NCBI GenBank assembly: GCA_021613335.1
Contig: JAJTWR010000036.1
Location: forward strand, 201,001-265,000
Direction of reading: 5' to 3'
From: Whitmania pigra
Lineage: Eukaryota > Annelida > Clitellata > Hirudinida > Haemopidae
Length of the DNA stretch: 64,000 nucleotides
Shown here: positions 29,989 through 42,300 of the stretch, piece after piece
Layout of the letters: each line of letters begins with the position of its first letter
Numbering within the stretch: position 1 is the stretch's first letter
Notes under the pieces: generated by a model
Told to the model about the DNA's origin: nothing
Databases searched by the model: none
What the model saw: only the letters and a program-made list of their open reading frames with translations
Translations under genes and position numbers: made by a program

Positions 29989-31954
29989 ATGGCGACGGTT
30001 AGCATATAGTACTAGATTTGATAACTTACTCGGTTGCTTAATTTGCAGAAAAATAGCTCGACTATTGATAGAGCATCATTCCGTTTTAGTGAAGAATTTC
30101 ACATTTCGAAATGAAATTTTTCTATTACTATAACGACAGATCCGTGCCAATCCAAACTTCAATGCTGAAGCTGCAGCCACTAGCTTGAGATCGGCAATGA
30201 AAGGATTAGGTTTCAATCTAGAGTTTTTAGTAATTTTTAAAATATCTTCTCAAAATATTAATTTCTACAAAAGGAACTGATGAAGAGACAATCATACAAG
30301 TGCTTGTGGCCCACAACAATGCTCAGAGGCAAGAAATAAAGTCTCAGTATAAAAATATGTTTGGACGAGTATGTTTAAAAAGTTTATTTGGATACTAGAA
30401 TCTATAATAATATTAATAATAATACAAGCTATTCTGAGTAAAAGCATCATTGCTTACAGCTTCTAATGGCTAGGGGAAAGTTCTACAAATAAAAAATTGA
30501 TCTATTGATACCAGGACCTTGTTGAAGATTTGAAATCTGAGCTAGGAGGACACTTTGAGGAAGCTGTTCTCGCTCTAATGGATGTTTTGCCCCTGTACCT
30601 GGCCAGAGGGCTTAGAAATGCCATGCAGGTTATTAAAATGATTCGTGTAGATATGTTCTATAAAAGTAGTTTCAACAATTAATATAAATTAACATGAGAT
30701 TTGTTTTTACTCAATTTCCAAGGGTGCTGGAACAGATGAAACAACTCTTATTGAGATTTTGTGTCCGAGGTTGAACAACGAAATAAGAGCCATCAAAGCC
30801 CATTATGAACATGGTATTGATTGCATGAACTACCTCTTAAATAATTTATTGTTAATGAAGTTTGTGATAGAACCAATATTATCATATTATTATTATATTA
30901 TGTCCTTTAAAGAATTCAAAAGACAATTGGAAGATGATATCAAAAGTGATGTTGGTGGACATTTTGAGAGTTTGCTAGTGTCCATTTGTCAAGCCAACAG
31001 AGACGAGAGCACAGTTGTTGATCAGGCTAAAGCTCAAACTGATGCACAGGCATTGATTGAGGTTAGGTGTTGTAGGATTTGTTGCATGAACTTTTCATTT
31101 GAATTACCTTATAATATTTGTTAACATTATTGTTAAGCTCAATTTTTTCACATACTCATCGTCAGCTGGTTGGAGAGTGGTCTGTTGTCTTCATGTAGTC
31201 AATTCAACATCATTGTTACCAATATCCTGATGACTCTGATTTATTAATTACTTTGTTAGTTAATTGTTGAGAACAATTAAAATTATTAATTTTATCAGCA
31301 ACAATTTTGTTTTGTTCATGATTATATTATTTCATTGCTTATTCCCAAACATTTTCTCAAAACAAAAAATATTTCCAACCTTTGCAAATAAGGCTGGCAT
31401 CAAGCAGGTTGGAACCGATGAGTCAGTCTTCAATGCCATCCTCTGCACCAGAAGCTTCCCACAGCTGAGGGCCACCTTTGAAAAGTACAGAGCCATTTCT
31501 GGCAAGGGAATCATTGACTCCATCAAGAGTGAAATGACAGGAACATTGGAGGATGGATTTTGTGCCTTAGGTGAAATGCATTTTTGCTGTTCGTGTTTAT
31601 GTTAGTCAATCATATTTAATTAACAATAATTTTTTTTTAAAGTTCAATTTATTTGGGATTCCAATGAATACTTTGCTGAGAGATTGTACAAAAGTATGGC
31701 TGGAGGTGGTACGGACGATTGTTCCCTCATAAGGCTGATTGTCACCCGCTCAGAGGTCTGTGTCAAACGTTTTTTGTTCATGTTCCAATCCATCTGTTTA
31801 GCCCAACTAATGAATTTTTTTGTTTTAGTTTGATCTAAAAACTGTCTCCCAAACCTTCAGCAAATTATATGGCAAATCTCTGAGGGATTTCATATCTGGT
31901 GATTGTGGTGGAGATTATTGCAGGCTGCTTTTGGCTGTACTTGGAAACAATTAA
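29989..31954 (+). CDS. Annexin (paralogue B), 9 coding exons, complete
   Basis: Exons: 29989-29997, 30140-30209, 30274-30368, 30515-30628, 30723-30813, 30913-31061, 31393-31570, 31643-31755, 31829-31954; 945 nt, 314 residues. Every exon has exactly the same length as in annexin A (minus strand, about 7 kb away), including the 9-nt first exon Met-Ala-Thr. Four annexin repeats with Ca loops ([36 protein letters not shown]); C-terminus [15 protein letters not shown]. Expected role as for A: Ca-dependent phospholipid binding. Exon 31393..31570 is about 96% identical to its counterpart in A, whereas flanking exons are far more diverged. Poly(A) signal AATAAA at 32135-32140. Confidence 0.95.
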
Positions 31955-32134
31955 TTTCATGGATGAGACTTTTATGGCTTTGTGATGTTTTGATTTATTT
32001 ATTCTTGCCTGAGATGCTTTCAGTGTTTCAGTTATTTTGTTGCCTCTTTTTAGTGGTCACTACACATCTTTTACAGCTGCTTTTTTCTGGTTATTGCTAG
32101 TTTTATTTCTTTTTAAAGCTTCAATTCTATATGT

Positions 32135-32140
32135 AATAAA
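32135..32140 (+). terminator. Poly(A) signal of annexin B
   Basis: AATAAA about 180 nt after the stop codon, followed by a T/G-rich stretch (GATTGTACCGTTTTTG). Confidence 0.5.
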
Positions 32141-32149
32141 GATTGTACC

Positions 32150-32860
32150 GTTTTTGCATCCAATCAAATGTTCAGGATTACAGGGGCAATGGGGAAGTGT
32201 TTATTATTAACACAATTTGTACTTATTTCCTACTAGATGAGCAAAGTCAAGCAATAAGTATAAGGCATTGAGCATTGTGGGTTCACACATTCCTAGACAA
32301 TATTAAGTGTTGGGCGACAACATTATCTCACAGTCGAAATATCTGCCATGAAGATCGATTGTTAACTAAGAGTCAGGGTTCATCTCTCCAACTCTTTGCA
32401 TGTGTGACCACGGATGTCATTTGATCACATTTTCTTTTCATTTTTGCTTTTTTAGGACCAAGTTGAACTAATTTCTAAGGTAAATGGGTTTTCTTGTACA
32501 AGACGTTATTTAGAAGATTCACGCTAATTATATAATCAATGATAAAAAATGACCTATAAGCTATTTAGAGTGAAATAACCAATTTAATAACTTTTCTATA
32601 AAACAATGATAACATTTTTTAAATTATTTTTTCTGAATTTTTTTTTAATAAAACGTTAATAATGCTAGTCCTACTGACTAAGTAACTTTTTGAGTTATAC
32701 AAATAACTATATTAATCGAATTTGTTTTTATATGGGCACCGATTTCATGAATAACAGGCCGCCTTTGTTTTGGCTAAATGTCCAAGAATAATTCGAATTC
32801 AAACCGCAGGAAACATTTAAATATTTTGTGGCACTTTATCTACCATATTTTGACATTGCT
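32150..32860. other. Intergenic between annexin B and GDPGP1
   Basis: No recognisable gene or element. The part next to 32861 should hold the GDPGP1 5' UTR; an unseen upstream non-coding exon is possible. Confidence 0.3.
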
Positions 32861-35445
32861 ATGGATATTTACAAATACGACGAGACCGAGTTTATCCATA
32901 GCTTGAGTAATGGTTTAAAAAAAACAAAGGTATTTTGATTCTCCAGGAATTTTATTTAAGCATGTAATAAAATAGATATGGTTTTTGCAGTTTGAAGAAA
33001 TAGTTGAGACAAGATGGAGAGATGCAGCAATGGCTGGGCTTTTTAAGTATTCATTAGATGACATGAAAACAAGAATTGTACCTGGTGAAAAGAAATATGT
33101 CTTGCAAGTTGTTTATTTTTATAGGTTTTCTTTTTAGCGTACTCCCTCGAACTTATTACAGTTAGAGTCTTTTTGAGCAGCTTAATGAAAAGAGAATGAG
33201 TGAGAGAAGAAAGCCTGAAACCTTTGAAAGTTGTGAAACTCCTTTTGACAAAACTAAATTTAATTTCAATAAAGTCAGGCCAAGAGAGATACTCTTCAAA
33301 TTTGAAAAAAATGAACATGGAAATCCAAATTTAGTATGTCACCAGATCAATTTTTAAATATCATTATTTTCAAGGCATTATTTAACATCCCAAATATTTA
33401 GAAGTATTTTACCAATTAAGTAATATAATCAATTTTCATGCTTATTTTATCTGCATTTCATTAAAGCAAAAATTTTAGTCAGCTAATGGCTTTTTTACAG
33501 GGCAGTGATCATGCAATCATGATTAATGTGAGTCCATTGGAAAAAAACCATATTCTCCTGGTGCCCAATGTTAGCAAATGCATTCCTCAGGTTGTTTAAG
33601 CTGCTAGCAACATTGAATTCCTTTGTCATTAACCACAGAGCATATACAAAGTATCATATCAAACTGGTACATTTTAAATTCTTAAATTCAATCACATTGC
33701 AAGTAGGTATAATTATTGCTGGGGGAGGACATGTTATAAGTGTTCTTTATATTCCTATTCGGTATACAATTCTTTTTAAAACGTTAATAGTGGTGAAAAT
33801 GTAAAACATTTAGAAACAGCAATTTTACAATAATTCATTTAATGTGAGCCAGTCAAGTATTAATGAACTTTTAGAAACTGGATGTTGTGGCAGTTCAATT
33901 GTCTGTAGAGCTGATGCTTCTCACTTCAAATCCGTAGGTTTTGAAACATCGGAGGATTGCCATTGAGAGAGCATGCATTTTCATTTCTTTATTTCAGTGC
34001 ATGGAGGATGGGTTTCAACAGTTTGTGTGCTTTAGCATCAGTAAATCATCAACACATTCACGCATGGACTTTAGAGCATAAGATTTATTTGGAGCATGCG
34101 GTTGGTTCCTCTTTGTTACCTGCATTTGTTCAAGCTGCTCGGAACTGTTTTTTTTATAAGACACCTATTTTACAGAGAAAGCAAAGAAATATTTAGTACA
34201 GCCTTATTTTTACATTTATTTCGTAATTATTACAAATTTCTATAATGATATGGAATCTCAATATGGATGTCATAAAATTTCAATTTTATTCTGTTTTATA
34301 ACTACTTTTGTTAATATCAAGATTCAACGTTTAACCTAAGACTTAAGCATGTTTCTCAAGTCATTAATGTGCATTTCAAATAAGCAATTGAATTTATTAT
34401 TAATGAGGGACGTTCTGTACCAAGGTACAGAAACATGGTCTCAAATTTAACCCAGTATGAAAAATTTAATAATTCTTCTATAAAAATTGTACCACAAATT
34501 CATTCACAATGAATAAAAAATTAAAATGTCAATCCAGAAACACCGGACATTCAGAAATGAACACTTGATAACGCAGGTCGAACAGCTCATCTTTTAATAA
34601 GATTTTTACTCATTAAAGGTTGTACTTTCAGAAAGTTAGGAATATTGGAGGCAAAAGTCTTTACATTCTCAATGATGGATGTATCCAGGCATTTGCTTTC
34701 CAGCTCCATGGATCCAGTGTCAGCAACCTTTCCAGGTAAATATTTAAATTTGGGTTGAACAAATTGGTAGCATTCCTGCATGCATGTTTTCTAAAATGAT
34801 GCAAAACAACAGGGAAGTATTTAGGACCACTGAATTCCTCCACTCCAACAGTGTGCCACACAACCTCTTCATAACTAGGGGTGAATCGTTCTCAGACGAA
34901 GACACAAACACCTTGCGAATCTTCATTTTTCCCCGGAAGATGTTCAATGGTTTAGTCATCTTTCAAGTATAAACCAACACAAGACTAGTTGAATGTAATA
35001 TTTTTATTTTAGGATGCAAGATCCACTCAGTAAAGATGCAACCACTTAATGTTGCATGTGCAGAACTGTCAGGACACATTCCAGTTTATGGTATTTTAGA
35101 TATTTGAAACTGAATTATTCATTCAGAAAAATCATACTAAATAACGATATCATAATAAAAAAACATGCACTAATAATCATGCTCAAATAAATAATCTTAT
35201 ACAATAATCAATTTTTCAAATGACTTCAATGAAAATTACTTTTTAAAACTTGCACAAAATGTCCCAACAGTGACTTAACAATCTAATTAAAATCATGTTA
35301 CAAGGATGCCAATGCTTTCATTTTAGATTCAGATGCCTATGAAAGATTGATTGAAAGGGACATAGATGAAATTATTAGGAAAGAAATGATCTCACCAGAA
35401 GACTTTGGAGAACTCTCGAACAAAGTGTTGGAGTTGATACATTAA
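32861..35445 (+). CDS. GDPGP1: GDP-D-glucose phosphorylase (GDPGP1-like), 10 exons, complete
   Basis: Exons: 32861-32929, 32991-33107, 33181-33333, 33501-33590, 33875-33933, 33998-34100, 34632-34735, 34813-34949, 35013-35090, 35327-35445; 1029 nt, 342 residues, in phase. Seen: RWRDAAMAGLFKYSLDD, the INVSPLEKNHILLVP block, and the HIT-superfamily core GFNSLCALASVNHQHIHAW with the histidine array (H-Q-H-I-H). Further on are SVPHNLFITRGE and MQPLNVACAELSGHIPV. GDPGP1 phosphorolyses GDP-glucose to GDP and glucose-1-phosphate and is thought to clear misformed GDP-glucose in the cytosol. Splice sites were chosen by phase and family similarity; the exon 2/3 junction (…YVLQ/LNEKR) and the exon 7 acceptor are the least certain. 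Confidence 0.9.
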
Positions 35446-35920
35446 AGTAACTTCCTACAAACATGTACTTCATAAATATAGCTATGAGGTACTAGATGCC
35501 TCAATACCATGTGTAGTTGCTTCTTTGCAGGCAGTATATAAAATATATGAATAATGGAAGATAAACATTAGGGACCAGAAAAAAAGTCTTGAAAAAGTTA
35601 AAATCTTATGGATAATTCCAGAACAAGAGGCAAAACCTCCTGAAATAAAACGCAAAATAACCAACAATTTTGACAGAAAACTTATGAAAGTCTTGGCAAT
35701 GGCTAATTTCTCATTAAGAGTAATATATTAAATATTGTGAATGACAACAAAACAACATTCATGACAGCTAGTGCAATTGCTATCTGTGGTGGTAACATGT
35801 GGCTACATCGATGATTACAAGTCGATTGGGGAATACTGATAATGATAAGAATAACTCAACAAAACAGTTGGATAAAGTGACTCAGCTAATGTCCCATTTC
35901 TTCTTTACAGTTTCTGATGT
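35446..35920. other. Tail-to-tail 3' flanks of GDPGP1 and TMEM64
   Basis: Convergent 3' ends 475 bp apart. A 53-codon open run around 35573-35730 (plus strand) has no recognised motif. Confidence 0.35.
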
Positions 35921-37308
35921 TCAAACACAAGTTACTTGGATATTCAGACTCTCTGCCTCGTGGAGTGTTTTATTAAATTCTGTCCTTGCCTTCTTTAGTA
36001 CAAATATCAACAGAGCTCCAACAAGCAGGAACTATAAGATATTTTGCAAAGCATAAGGATGTAATATCATGTTGTTCTTGATTTACTAAGTTGTTCAAAG
36101 GAGCAATCATAACTATATTGTGGTTGCCTTAGAACTCATAGCTTCAAGAAATTAATGCATGCATGACGAGCAATGGTATGGCTCCTTATAGATTAACTAT
36201 TATTATTATTATTATTATTATCATCATCATTAAAGTAATGCAAACCTGAGTGCCAAAAATTATTCGGGCAAATTTGTTGTCATGGTCTGTTGATACAACG
36301 TCCTGCATGGATCTCAAAGTTGATCCTATGTATGTGTGAAGGGCCTGAGTTGGAAGCATTCCAATCACAGAGGCAGACAAATACTTCTGGAGATTCATCC
36401 TACAAAGCTGTTTTATAAGCAAATAACACATCACTCGCTAATTTAATTTAGTACATCCGAATTGAATTATATTCCTTCCATCTTAAATAGTGATTACGTT
36501 TTTAATAAATTATATTAAGAACAAAATATATGTGATCAACAACAAAGACTTTAGAATCTCAACTTACAGAAAATAAGGCATTTTGTAGGCCGAATGGAAT
36601 GGGTGTCAACCTTGCCAGCACAACAACCTTGAAACCGTGTCTGCTTTCGACGACTGACATTATGGTTCTGAAACTAGTGTTGCCCGAGATTTGGGACAGA
36701 ATACATCTCTTCAGAGAGGAATGATTGAGAAGAACGTGAGAAATGGTTATTCCTACCAAAGCACAAAAGAAGACAATGGCCATGCCATAGATGACACCGT
36801 ATAAATATCCTGCGGCCAAATTCAACAGGACATAGCCCCAAGTCATTGGCAATGAGACAAAAATAAAGAGAACAAAAAAACATAAAACTGTCAGAATCGA
36901 ATGACTTTGTTCGAGCGCTACTAAGGCTTGCTTTATGTAATGGCTAACAAAGAATAAAACTATGCAAGCGACGGAGGCAAACATCATTAAAGAAATGAAC
37001 AGATTCAATTTGTTGGTAAGGCTTCGACCATTACAACAGATGTTCACTTCAAACGAATCTAAACCAGAAGAATATGATTGCATTATTTGAGATTGACTGT
37101 AAAGTGATTGCTGCTGACTCAAGTCATTTGAATCTGTTAACTGATTCAATGCATTGTTAAAGTGGCTGCCCAACTTGAAACCGTTCAGATTTTTACCATT
37201 TTCTACGACATCGCTAACATTTACGGTATTGGATATGCACTTATTCCAGAATAATTGGAGATGTTTCCTTGAATAACCATACAGTGAGAACATCTGGTAA
37301 ATTAGCAT
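35921..37308 (-). CDS. TMEM64: TMEM64-like VTT/DedA-family membrane protein, 3 exons, complete
   Basis: Exons: 37308-36568, 36407-36246, 36031-35921; 1014 nt, 337 residues. The N-terminal ~115 residues are polar and cytosolic-looking. Then come several hydrophobic helices and the VTT-domain hallmarks: TWGYVLLNLAAGYLYGVIYG, then VVLARLTPIPFGLQNALFS (the conserved Arg and Pro of the DedA fold), and ASVIGMLPTQALHTYIGSTL. The last exon adds one more helix and KARTEFNKTL. The third exon was found only by family and phase comparison. Vertebrate TMEM64 sits in the ER and modulates SERCA2 and calcium signalling; DedA-fold proteins are linked to lipid scrambling. Start at the first ATG of the frame. 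Confidence 0.92.
36198..36233. repeat. ATT/ATC microsatellite
   Basis: Short (ATT)n followed by (ATC)n, directly beyond the donor site of TMEM64 exon 2 (minus strand), inside the second intron. Confidence 0.85.
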
Positions 37309-39085
37309 AGTAAAATGTTAGTTTTAACTTACTTCGAAATTTACTATCATAAAAATGACTTTTTTTATGATTACTCACTTAAATAAGTCTCGTAATTCCT
37401 TAATATGTTAACTACCCATGAGGCACCCTGGCAAACTCGTTATTAAAAGATGATAAAAACTAATAAAATAAAACCAGCCACTTCTATTTATATTTACCTT
37501 CGATTGGTTGATGTCACTGTTTAAAGTGAAATTGACAGTACTATAAATAAATAAATTATCAGTAACTTATTTCCTCGTTGCATATTTTATTTTGATGATT
37601 ATAATATGCCAAACATTTACTTTCAAAAGAAAAATACTACAAATATCAATAATAGTATTAAGGCCGGTTAAAGTGAATAAATTTCGCCACGCATAATTAC
37701 CAAAGACAACTATGCCGGCAAAATTAATTCAGATAATAAGATTAATGAAATTGGCGAGCGAGAGTTCGTCTCCAGTAACGTTTTTCCCTAGAAACAGCTT
37801 CTTTATGTGATGAGGCAATATCATTCATTCATTCATTTTTCAGCTGGCTTCCTTTACTAGATTCAAGTTATTCGGTTTTAGTATAATATATAGAAAAAAC
37901 AAACAAAAAAACAAATTGCTATTTTTTGTTGGACCTTTGGTTGTTTACTTAAGGAATAGCTTGTTGACAATGTTACAGCATTTGTCCTAAAACTGATTAA
38001 AATAATTAACATCATGAATCATTGAAAAATGATGTTATTTGCAGTTAAATAAAAAAAAAAAAGAGAGGACTTAAACATAAGGAATAGCCTGTTGACAATG
38101 GCAGGACTTTTTCATTAATAAATGATATTTGAAAATATAGAATTGGAGTTTGTCTTTAAAATGTGTTTCGTGTCTTGAAATTGCTAAGTGAATTTTTTTA
38201 AAGATTTATCTTTAATCAGAGGTTACTAACATTGTGTAAAATGCGCAGCCTATTTTAAATAACCACGACCTCTATGTTTTAAACTCATTTTATTTTACTT
38301 TAAGTTTGGCAAATTATCGAGAGCAAATGCAACAAAATTTGAAATGTTTGTAAGAACAAATTTTGAGGTTTGAAAAAGTTATCATTTCAACGGACTTGTT
38401 TTTTCTGTTTTTAACATCTGCGTGGAGAACCTGGTAGCATATGCTCAACATGTTTTAGTGGGGAACTTCGTTTGAATCGGTTTATGATCAGATAAGTCAA
38501 CAACGAGTTGAAGCTATCATTTGAAGTGTTAATTACAATATTTTTAAACAAAACATTGCTTTTAGAGTTTGGAAGATTTGAGCACATGAAATTCTCGGAC
38601 TCGAGCACATCTCCGTTGCAAGGAACGTAATGAGAAAAACAATAATAAACCCATCAACATCGGGTCAATGAAAACGTAAGCATGCTATTTATATTCATTT
38701 TCTCTATGACATAATTACTTCGATGCCTAGGCTGTAATGATAACAGGACTTTAGAGCCAGCGCAAGCTGTATGAATCTTTTAAATAGGCCTTAAAACGAG
38801 TTACAGCCTGCTCGAAATCATTTTTGAGCTTTTGTTAGTTTACCTATTGCCTACGTCTACATTATATTTATATATATTTTCATCTTTACTTTTCTTCGCT
38901 TGGTATTCTTGAAGAGCGAATTGGAAATACGTTAAAATCGATTATATTAGTTGCTATTATGTTGGCAAGGGCGCTCTCGCTGTCACAAGGCATGCCGTAT
39001 GCAATTTTTAATTGCCCGTGCATTTTATGGAAAATTTGTAGCGGAACTAAATTACTGGATGGAAATTTTTTAACGACGTCCCAAG
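37309..39085. other. Intergenic (head-to-head TMEM64 / ankyrin-SOCS gene)
   Basis: No gene seen. A short direct repeat (AAGGAATAGCTTGTTGACAA-type) occurs near 37952 and 38079. A CATT run lies near 37821. Minus-strand frame 38411..38608 has no recognised features. Confidence 0.35.
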
Positions 39086-39093
39086 TATAAAAG
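39086..39093 (+). promoter_or_regulatory. Candidate TATA box of the ankyrin/SOCS-box gene
   Basis: TATAAAAG about 240 bp upstream of the ATG at 39329, in an otherwise non-coding stretch. A start site about 30 bp on (near 39120) would give a 5' UTR of ~200 nt with no intron needed. Only pattern and position support it. Confidence 0.4.
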
Positions 39094-39328
39094 CGGTATG
39101 CTTTATACGTGGAGATGAAGCAGCTAAAATGTCCTATTGAGATTGATTAACAGTTTATTTTTACATGTTCTCAGATGCAGGCAATGCTTAATAGAACCTA
39201 GAAATTGCTTTCTTCTTTTGTTGGATTATTCTTATGAATTGATGAATATTATTTAGTCAAAGCTGTGTTACTGATCCGCATGAATCGAAGGTAAAAATTC
39301 ATAAAATACGGTTTAATATCAGCTTGAA

Positions 39329-42300
39329 ATGAAACGTTCAAAGAAACGATCAAAAGGAGCAGACAAGAAGACAGATTCCAAACCTCCAAAACGCCACGTC
39401 CGCCTCCCAGACTCGGGCGGTTCCGATGAGACACCTTACGTAAGAAGGTGCATGTCGACTGAACTTCTACAACTCTTGTGCCTTCAGCGTTCGCTACTCG
39501 ATGTGACAGATATTTCTTCGTCGAGACCAGAAGAAACTCCTCCACTGAAATCCAGCGAGGACACGAGTTCATCCTCAAATCATCGCCATCCTTTCGTAAA
39601 CATATCCATGTGGAGTTTGTCGACAAAAGGAGATGGTGGTGAAGATAGTCAAGAAAGGGGACCGAAGGATAAAAATAGAAATCCGTATTTTCTAGATTTT
39701 GTAGATCTGTACACGAAAGTTAAGGATTTTCAAGCTACACGATGCGGAAATCAGACTGAATATGAAGCTATTCGATCAGTTTCTCTGCCCAGCCTTAAGG
39801 AACTGCCATCCTTTGCACATTTACTTTCGAAGCTCACATCATACTTCGATGAAGACATCGAAGAGTTTTGCGAAACTAAAGTAGAAGATGGCTTGACGGA
39901 TTCGAGCGCACCTTCGTATATTAAGGCCTTCTTCAACGGCGACAGACCCCAGGATCACGGATTCGGACCTATAATTCCTAACATCCTAAGTGATGATAGT
40001 AAGAAGTCGTCTCTTAATGATTTTCTCAGCAGAATAAGCAGAGATCCTGACCGAATTGGTGAAGATTGTTTTTGTAATCAAAGCGATTTAGCTTCTCGTC
40101 TCCAAGCGGGCACATCGAGAAGACACGATCAAACCAAGGCATTTTCCAAAAACAAGAAAAAGTCGTCAAAGAATAAAAACCGGGAACAGTCTACATCGCA
40201 CAAGAAAATGAGAGGTCGCTCGAGCAAGTCAGACACTTATCGAAAGCCTTACTGCAACTCTGATCGTTCAAAAGTCTCGAGACATGGTGGTAAGTTCCAG
40301 ACATCGTTCGTCAAATCCCTCAGAAACAACGGAAAGGAACATAAGAAGCTTCTCGAATTGTTTCAACTTCTTTTTAAGAAACACAAAGCTCGTGAGCGGC
40401 TGAGTGTCATTTCCAAACTCCCAAAAAGAAAAACTCTCAACTCGAATCAAGCCAAGTCGAAACACAAGAGCCATGCACGAAGTGGCCAAAAAACTCTGGA
40501 GAGAAAGCAAGGAATCTCCAGTTCTAAAAATATGAACGTCAATTTCGACGACGACACGACGAAAACATCTGGACAAGGAACGGATACGAGCACGAACAAC
40601 ATCGAGGATTATTCTCAGAAATCAACTTGTCCGCTCAACGTGCAGTCCAATTGTTCTTCGCCGACAGGCATCTGCAACCATCCGATTCCGTCTCCGAGGA
40701 AGCACGTCATGAGCGAATCGAAGAATGCAGACAAACTTCAAAATGAGGTCTTCAGTGAGAATCTCGTAGGATATTCTGGCATGACTTGCAGTTGGGACAT
40801 GACGAGAAGCAAATTTCACGTGGAATGCAGCAGAGTTAGGGACAGCTCTTCCACACCTACTTTTCAACGTGACAAAGATGAGGAGAAATTGTACAGGAAT
40901 AATTTTAAGAACGGATCATTGTCCAATTCTGTCATTTCGCCCGAATCCACCTTTTGCGAGGGAAGTTCCAACGAAGAAAGAGAACTCGATATGCCGTTAA
41001 CTTTTCCCAGACGGCAGTCTCCTGAACTTATCAAAGAAAGGTATTTCAATTGTCAACCTCCGAAAACTAATGAAACTTCTGCCAGCGAAAGGTTTTGGGC
41101 AAATATCATGAGAACGTTGAGGACTCCAAACATACAGAGACCAGTGTTGGCAGAGTTTTCCAAAAGTAAGCTGATTCCTGGTCCATTTAGTGCTAGCTTG
41201 ACAGATATTTTGAAGGAAAAACTACCCGATTTGAAGTTGGACGGAGATGTGGGCACGCCTTCCTACTACAACATGCCATCTTTCCATGCGAGTCTATCGA
41301 GCGCTACTTCTCTACCTTCCGGTCTTAATGGCTCGTTAATTACAAATAAACACGATGACAACAGTGCAGCGAGTGAAGATCGTTACTCGATTTATTGTCC
41401 TGGACGAAAAGATTCTGTGATGGGTGAGAAATCTTTGTCTTCGATTCTGACCTTAAAGGAAGAACCAATGCCGCCTGCAAAATATCCATCGCCTGTTGGA
41501 ACTCTTTCTTCTGAACTATTTCTTGATGACTACTGGACAAACAATTTAGATACTTCGACCTCGTACGACTCTCAAATGAATGAAGATACTTTCCAGATTT
41601 TAGAATCGAAGTTTCAAGATGCCGACTTTTCATCAAAATTAACGGAGACGTTACTTCAGGCTACTACCATAAGAGATGAAGCTTCCGTTCAGGCCAGCAT
41701 TTGCAAGCCAAACACTACTTCTGTTTGCATTCAGACGTCGGATGTTTTTGACAGGTGCGTTGCTTCCACCTCTATCAGTAGCTTGACAAAAAAATCAGAA
41801 TCAAATTCATCGACTTTGATGATTGTCAGGCAACTCACTAAGCCTCATAAGTTGATTAGCGTGCCTTTGTCCAACGCCCCATTGATTGCACAGGTGTCGA
41901 GGCACCAAAAGAGTCCCGAGTCAAAAGTCCGGCGTAGTGTTCGAATTATATCTCAGAGAAGAGTCAAAAAGGTTGTGCGTTCTCCTTCACCACCTGTCGA
42001 AACTTTCAGATCAAAACCTCTGCAAGAAAACCGCATTCCAGACAAACCAACTGAAATAGCCAAGAATCTCGATCCTTCTGCAACACGCGCACGCGGCAAT
42101 GTTTACCTGCGAAGCATGATTTTATTTGGAGAAAAGTCAAACAAGTCGCCGAAACTTCGAAAGAGCAGAACTAAGAAACTTATGGACAAGAATGCCGAGA
42201 TAAGGATGAAATACTTTGAAAATAGAAACAAGAATGTCTCTTTCAGAAATTCTAGCAATATCAATCAAAACTTTAGGGATGGCACGGCTAGAGAGCGCAA

